A stretch of DNA of 9,816 bases from Anaerolinea sp. Lineage in GTDB: Bacteria; Chloroflexota; Anaerolineae; Anaerolineales; Villigracilaceae. The notes below the pieces were generated by a model. That model was not told the DNA's origin. It was given only the letters and a program-made list of their open reading frames with translations, and ran no database searches. A program made the position numbers and the translations under genes. This document shows positions 6,763 to 9,816 of the stretch, piece by piece. The stretch spans positions 1 through 9,816 of the forward strand of contig DYNS01000083.1 of the NCBI GenBank assembly GCA_020720965.1. Direction: 5' to 3'. Within the stretch, counting starts at the first letter, position 1. The number at the start of each line of letters is the position of its first letter.

Positions 6763-6768
6763 ATTCTA
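6763..6768 (-). promoter_or_regulatory. Putative -10 box of uvrC, suggesting a leaderless transcript
   Basis: TAGAAT on the minus strand (6768 to 6763) is followed by exactly 7 nt (CGGGCGC) and then the uvrC ATG at 6755. A start site about 7 nt after a -10 box would fall on the ATG itself, giving a leaderless mRNA; there is no ribosome binding site to argue otherwise. No good -35 is seen. The same 7-nt spacing is found before the glycosyltransferase at 9277. Confidence 0.45.
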
Positions 6769-6794
6769 ACCCGGAAATGCTCAAAAATCTGGCG

Positions 6795-6800
6795 TACAAT
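6795..6800 (+). promoter_or_regulatory. Putative -10 box of the YigZ-family gene
   Basis: TACAAT lies 20 nt before the GTG start at 6821, inside the 65-bp gap between divergently transcribed genes. The hexamer is one mismatch from the TATAAT consensus; the -35 position (about 6772-6777) does not match consensus. A GGAG ribosome binding site at 6808-6811, 9 nt before the GTG, lies almost directly after the expected start of transcription. Confidence 0.4.
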
Positions 6801-6820
6801 TCCACCCGGAGCCAAAAACA

Positions 6821-7477
6821 GTGTCCGCTTATCCTTACCTTTTACCCGCCCAAGAGATTCGGCGCGAGATTGTGGTGCAAAACTCGCGCTTTATTGCCAC
6901 CCTCGCCCCGGTTTTCGATACCGAAGAAGCCCGCGCCTTCCTCCGCCGCATCCGCGCCGAATTTAGCGACGCCACCCACAACGTCCCCGCCTACTTGCTT
7001 GGCGGAGGCAACACCCTTACAGAGTATTTTTCGGATGACGGTGAGCCATCCGGCACAGCCGGAAGACCCGCCCTTGCCGTATTGCGCGGCTCCGGGCTGG
7101 GGGATGTCGCCCTGGTCATCACCCGTTATTTTGGCGGAACCCTGCTGGGAACCGGCGGGCTGGTAAAAGCCTATACCGAAGCAGCCCAGGCGGTGACGGG
7201 GGCAGTCCCCCGTGCCCGGCGCATTCCGGTTGTGCTGGCTCTGCTTGCCATCCCCTACAACCTGTTGGAGCGTTTGCGCCGCCTAGCGCCTCAACACGGC
7301 GGAGAAATTCTGCAAGAAGATTTCGCCGCCGACATCACCCTCACCCTGCGTTTTCCGCAGGAGAACTTCTCCGCTTTTCAGGCGGCGCTGCGCGAACTCT
7401 CTGCCGGGGCGTTGCGAGCCGAGCCTTTGGAATATGCCCGGCAGCTCGTCCCGGTTTCCTCCCCCGGCGCCGACTAA
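6821..7477 (+). CDS. yigZ: YigZ / IMPACT family protein
   Basis: Members of this UPF0029 (IMPACT N-terminal) plus DUF1949 family are widespread; eukaryotic IMPACT regulates the kinase GCN2, while the bacterial role is not settled. The 218-residue protein has the normal length. Family motifs are clear: NSRFIA at 21-26, HNVPAY at 53-58, SDDGEPSGTAGRP at 71-83, and TRYFGGTLLGTGGLV at 101-115. The C-terminal DUF1949-like ferredoxin-fold region runs about 138-200. The start is GTG at 6821 with GGAG 9 nt upstream. The gene diverges from uvrC across a 65-bp gap and is followed by glpD on the same strand 41-56 bp later, depending on the glpD start. An inverted repeat spans its stop codon (7449-7484). 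Confidence 0.93.
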   Translation: MSAYPYLLPAQEIRREIVVQNSRFIATLAPVFDTEEARAFLRRIRAEFSDATHNVPAYLLGGGNTLTEYFSDDGEPSGTAGRPALAVLRGSGLGDVALVITRYFGGTLLGTGGLVKAYTEAAQAVTGAVPRARRIPVVLALLAIPYNLLERLRRLAPQHGGEILQEDFAADITLTLRFPQENFSAFQAALRELSAGALRAEPLEYARQLVPVSSPGAD

Positions 7478-7484
7478 ACCGGGA
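7449..7484 (+). other. Inverted repeat spanning the yigZ stop codon (possible terminator)
   Basis: TCCCGGTTT (7449-7457) pairs perfectly with AAACCGGGA (7476-7484) in a 9-bp stem that encloses an 18-nt GC-rich loop, itself holding the palindrome CGGCGCCG. The right arm begins inside the yigZ TAA. There is no T-run afterwards, and the loop is large, so this is a weak terminator candidate. It immediately precedes the putative glpD -10 box, and could serve to insulate glpD from upstream transcription. Confidence 0.35.
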
Positions 7485-7485
7485 T

Positions 7486-7491
7486 TACAAT
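7486..7491 (+). promoter_or_regulatory. Putative -10 box of glpD
   Basis: TACAAT, the same hexamer as before yigZ, lies 42 nt before the preferred glpD start (27 nt before the alternative ATG). No consensus -35 is seen at the expected distance. Its presence in the yigZ-glpD gap suggests that glpD has its own promoter rather than depending on read-through. Confidence 0.4.
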
Positions 7492-7508
7492 TGTGCCAGT
7501 TTTCACAA
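7491..7508 (+). promoter_or_regulatory. CRP/FNR-type palindromic operator candidate upstream of glpD
   Basis: TTGTG (7491-7495) and CACAA (7504-7508) form an inverted repeat; the core TGTGC-CAGTTT-TCACA differs at one base from the TGTGA-N6-TCACA pattern bound by Escherichia coli CRP. It starts at the last base of the putative -10 box and covers the expected transcription start, a position that would favour repression. A CRP-family regulator is not in the window, so binding is inference. Confidence 0.4.
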
Positions 7509-7533
7509 ACCACTTTCAATGGATGGATACCCC

Positions 7534-9210
7534 ATGAATCGAACCGAACTGCTTGCTTCTCTCCAAACCAACCCGCCCGAAGTCCTCGTCATTGGCGCGG
7601 GCATCAACGGCGCGGGCGCTTTCCGCGACCTGGCGCTGAACGGCGTAAACACCCTGCTGATAGACCGGGGCGATTTCTGCTCTGGCGCCTCCGCCGCCTC
7701 CTCGCACATGGCGCATGGCGGAATCCGCTACCTGGAAAACGGCGAATTCCGGCTGGTGCGCGAAGCCGTGCAAGAACGCAACCGCATGATTGAAAACGCG
7801 CCCCATCTCGTGCGCCCCCTGCCCACCGTTGTCCCCATGTTCAAACTTTTCTCCGGTCTGCTCAATGCGCCTTTCAAATTTCTCAACCTGTTAGACAAAC
7901 CTGCCGAGCGCGGCGCTCTCGTCATCAAAATTGGCTTAATCTTTTACGATGCCTTCACAAGCGCCCAAAAAACCGTCCCGCCCCACAAATTTGAAGGACG
8001 CGTTGCCTCTTTGCAAAAATATCCCCAACTTGCCCCGGATATCAAATTCACCGCCACCTACTACGATGGGCAAATCCTCAGCCCGGAACGTTACACCGTA
8101 GAACTAATTTTGGATGGCGAAGCCGATGGCGGGCGGGCGCTCAACTACCTCTCCTTCCTCGGCGCGGAGGGCGAAACTGTGCGCCTGAAGGACGAACTGA
8201 GCGGCGAGATTTTCACTCTTCAGTCCAAACTCATCCTCAACGCCGCTGGACCCTGGATAGACCGCGTAAACGCCTCCTGCGGGTTTAGCGAGCGTTACAT
8301 CGGCGGCACCAAAGGTTCGCACCTTGTTCTCAATCATCCCGCGCTGCGTCAGGCAATTGGTAACAACGAATTCTTTTTTGAGAACAAAGACGGGCGGATT
8401 GTCCTCATTTTTCCTTTCTACGATAAAGTCATTGTCGGTACAAGCGACATCCCCATCCAAAACCCGGACGAAGCTCGCTGCACCCCGCAAGAGGAGCAAT
8501 ACTTCATCGAACTCGTCTCCCGTGTCTTTCCTTCCATTCAGGTGCGCCCGGAACATATCGTTTTCCGCTTTTCTGGCGTGCGCCCGCTGGAGTATATGCA
8601 GGCAAAAACAACCGGGCAAATTACCCGCGACCACAGCATCAAAGAAGACGCTCTCGGCAAGATTCCGGTTTATTCTCTGGTTGGCGGCAAATGGACGAGT
8701 TACCGTGCCTTTGGCGAGCAAGTGACCGATAAAACCCTCGCCCTGCTGGGGCACAAACGCCGCGCCGACACCCTCCAAACCCCCATTGGCGGCGGCAAAG
8801 ACTATCCCCGCCTGGGGCTGGCGCAGTTGGAATACATCCGCGCCCTGGCAGAGCAAACCGGGCTGCCCAACCTGCTGCCCAAACACCTCTTCGAGCGTTA
8901 CGGAACCCGTGCCGCCGAAGTTGCCCAATTCATTCTCGCCGTCAGCGCCGAACCTTTACCCGCCCTGCCGGACGGTTGGACGGTGGGCGAGGTGCGCTTT
9001 CTCACCGAGAAGGAACACGCCCAACATCCAGAAGACATCCTTCTGCGCCGTTCCAGCCTTGCCTGGCTGGGCAATGTCACCCGCGCCGGGTTAAGCCAAA
9101 TTGCCGGGGCAATGGCGCAAAGCCTGGGCTGGGATGCCGCCCGCAGACAAGTCGAAGAAGACCGCGCCCTGGCTATCCTGCGCGAACAGCACGGCGTAGA
9201 ACTCTCTTAG
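7534..9210 (+). CDS. glpD: FAD-dependent glycerol-3-phosphate dehydrogenase
   Basis: This membrane-associated flavoenzyme oxidises sn-glycerol-3-phosphate to dihydroxyacetone phosphate and passes electrons to quinone, linking glycerol and lipid breakdown to respiration and glycolysis. From ATG 7534 the protein has 558 residues. The FAD-binding dinucleotide fold is at 16-46 (VLVIGAGINGAG, then LLIDRGDF). It is followed by the family signature ASSHMAHGGIRYLENGEFRL, IVLIFPFYDKVIVGTSD in the substrate domain, FSGVRPL, the GGKWTSYR motif near the end of the DAO fold, and a C-terminal helical domain (about 415-550, LLRRSSLAWLG). An in-frame ATG at 7519 would add MDGYP. I prefer 7534 because the MNRTELLASL opening resembles other family N-termini and GGA stands 6 nt upstream. 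No other glycerol genes (glpK, glpF) are in the window. Confidence 0.93.
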   Translation: MNRTELLASLQTNPPEVLVIGAGINGAGAFRDLALNGVNTLLIDRGDFCSGASAASSHMAHGGIRYLENGEFRLVREAVQERNRMIENAPHLVRPLPTVVPMFKLFSGLLNAPFKFLNLLDKPAERGALVIKIGLIFYDAFTSAQKTVPPHKFEGRVASLQKYPQLAPDIKFTATYYDGQILSPERYTVELILDGEADGGRALNYLSFLGAEGETVRLKDELSGEIFTLQSKLILNAAGPWIDRVNASCGFSERYIGGTKGSHLVLNHPALRQAIGNNEFFFENKDGRIVLIFPFYDKVIVGTSDIPIQNPDEARCTPQEEQYFIELVSRVFPSIQVRPEHIVFRFSGVRPLEYMQAKTTGQITRDHSIKEDALGKIPVYSLVGGKWTSYRAFGEQVTDKTLALLGHKRRADTLQTPIGGGKDYPRLGLAQLEYIRALAEQTGLPNLLPKHLFERYGTRAAEVAQFILAVSAEPLPALPDGWTVGEVRFLTEKEHAQHPEDILLRRSSLAWLGNVTRAGLSQIAGAMAQSLGWDAARRQVEEDRALAILREQHGVELS

Positions 9211-9263
9211 ACGGCGGCGCAAGTTCCCTCAGGCTTTTCTGGCTTTCCTGGCAGGCTTCGCGG

Positions 9264-9269
9264 TAAAAT
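9264..9269 (+). promoter_or_regulatory. Putative -10 box of the glycosyltransferase gene, leaderless type
   Basis: TAAAAT ends exactly 7 nt (TCCCGCC) before the ATG at 9277. No Shine-Dalgarno sequence fits in between, so transcription probably begins at or next to the start codon. The spacing equals that of the TAGAAT box before uvrC. The glpD-glycosyltransferase gap is 66 bp and holds no clear terminator hairpin. Confidence 0.5.
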
Positions 9270-9276
9270 TCCCGCC

Positions 9277-9816
9277 ATGAACCTTTCCGTCATCGTACCC
9301 GTCTATCGCGGCGAGACGCTTCTGCCCCCCCTGGTCAAGCGTCTCGCTGTTGTTTTGCCCCAGGTTGCCGAGAACTACGAGCTCATCCTCGTCCACGACG
9401 GCAGCCCGGATAACGCCTGGGAGGTGATAGAAGCCCTCGCCGCTGCCCACCCCTGGGTACACGGCATCCGCCTGATGCGGAACTACGGGCAATATAACGC
9501 CACCCTCGCCGGGGTTCGTGCCGCCCGCTACGAAATCTGCGCCACCTTAGACCAGGACGGGCAGCACCCCCCCGAAGAACTACCCACCCTGTTGGCGGAA
9601 CTGCAAAAAGGCTACGATGTCGTCTATGGCGCGCCCCGCAAACTGCCCCAGGGCTGGCTACGTAATTGGATGACGAGCAATATCAAAACCGCGCTGGCAA
9701 AGGCGATGGGCGTGCCTTCCGTCCGCAATATTTCCGCTTTTCGGGTTTTTCGAAGTTCTTTGCGCCAGGCATTCGCCAACTTTCAAAGCCCCACCCTCAT
9801 GCTGGATGTGCTGCTC
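9277..9816 (+). CDS. Family 2 glycosyltransferase (ArnC/GtrB-like), 3'-truncated by window edge
   Basis: GT2 enzymes of this type move a sugar from a nucleotide donor, often to polyprenyl phosphate at the inner membrane face, for cell-envelope glycan building. The first 180 codons are present. Features: the GT-A nucleotide-binding start LSVIVPVYRG at 3-12, HDGSPDNAWEVIE at 40-52 (usually NDGSxD), RNYGQYNATLAG at 68-79, and the metal/donor motif DQDGQHPPEELP at 92-103 (a DxD variant, commonly DADLQHPPEE). KGYDVVYGAPRK at 111-122 follows. RNYGQ and QHPPEE resemble ArnC, GtrB and dolichol-phosphate-mannose-synthase-like enzymes. The usual C-terminal pair of membrane helices would lie beyond the window. 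Donor and acceptor cannot be decided from here. The ATG is supported by homology at the very N-terminus. Confidence 0.92.
   Translation, partial: MNLSVIVPVYRGETLLPPLVKRLAVVLPQVAENYELILVHDGSPDNAWEVIEALAAAHPWVHGIRLMRNYGQYNATLAGVRAARYEICATLDQDGQHPPEELPTLLAELQKGYDVVYGAPRKLPQGWLRNWMTSNIKTALAKAMGVPSVRNISAFRVFRSSLRQAFANFQSPTLMLDVLL

Noticed and set aside
6756..6815. Upstream extension of uvrC to 6815
   Set aside because: UvrC proteins normally begin near MLEIS; the extension would run through the putative promoter and almost to the yigZ start.
8104..8928. 274-codon open frame on the minus strand inside glpD
   Set aside because: Codon-position mirror of glpD in GC-rich DNA; no family motif seen.
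1..9816. CRISPR array, tRNA, rRNA, insertion sequence or phage genes
   Set aside because: No regularly spaced direct repeats, no cloverleaf or rRNA-like stretch, and no transposase or integrase motif was seen on either strand.

Overview
The window is a dense, GC-rich (about 60% in the stretches I counted) stretch of bacterial chromosome. The style of the housekeeping proteins suggests the phylum Chloroflexota, probably an Anaerolineae-like bacterium: PriA with a DECHDPSYYQ Walker B region, a bacterial-type GlpD, and a small lysine/arginine-rich single-membrane-pass protein in a translation operon. This placement comes from sequence recognition only; there is no rRNA or other marker to confirm it.

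Layout. (1) Positions 1-1629, plus strand: the C-terminal part of the replication-restart helicase PriA, running in from the left edge. (2) Positions 1630-1731: a convergent gap with an intrinsic terminator that best serves the minus strand. (3) Positions 6755 down to 1732, minus strand: one long co-directional block that reads uvrC, then an antitoxin-like gene, a TumE/DUF6516-like toxin candidate, a stand-alone response-regulator receiver, a 44-residue membrane microprotein, prfA (release factor 1) and prmC (the methyltransferase that modifies release factors). The first four genes are separated by 4 bp or overlap by 13 and 4 nt, so they look translationally coupled. The toxin-antitoxin-like pair is clearly poorer in GC (about 44%) than its neighbours and looks like an accessory insertion into a housekeeping operon. 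(4) Positions 6756-6820: a 65-bp divergent promoter region. (5) Positions 6821-9210, plus strand: a YigZ/IMPACT-family protein, then GlpD (FAD-dependent glycerol-3-phosphate dehydrogenase) with its own likely promoter and a CRP-like palindrome. (6) Positions 9277-9816, plus strand: the start of a family 2 glycosyltransferase of the ArnC/GtrB type, cut by the right edge.

Functionally, prfA and prmC form the translation-termination pair and uvrC is nucleotide excision repair. The toxin pair, receiver and membrane microprotein between them are the accessory and least understood part. A recurring TANAAT box stands before each of the four genes that follows a real intergenic gap. For uvrC and the glycosyltransferase it lies exactly 7 nt before the ATG, which points to leaderless transcripts. 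I found no tRNA, rRNA, CRISPR array, insertion sequence or phage gene.
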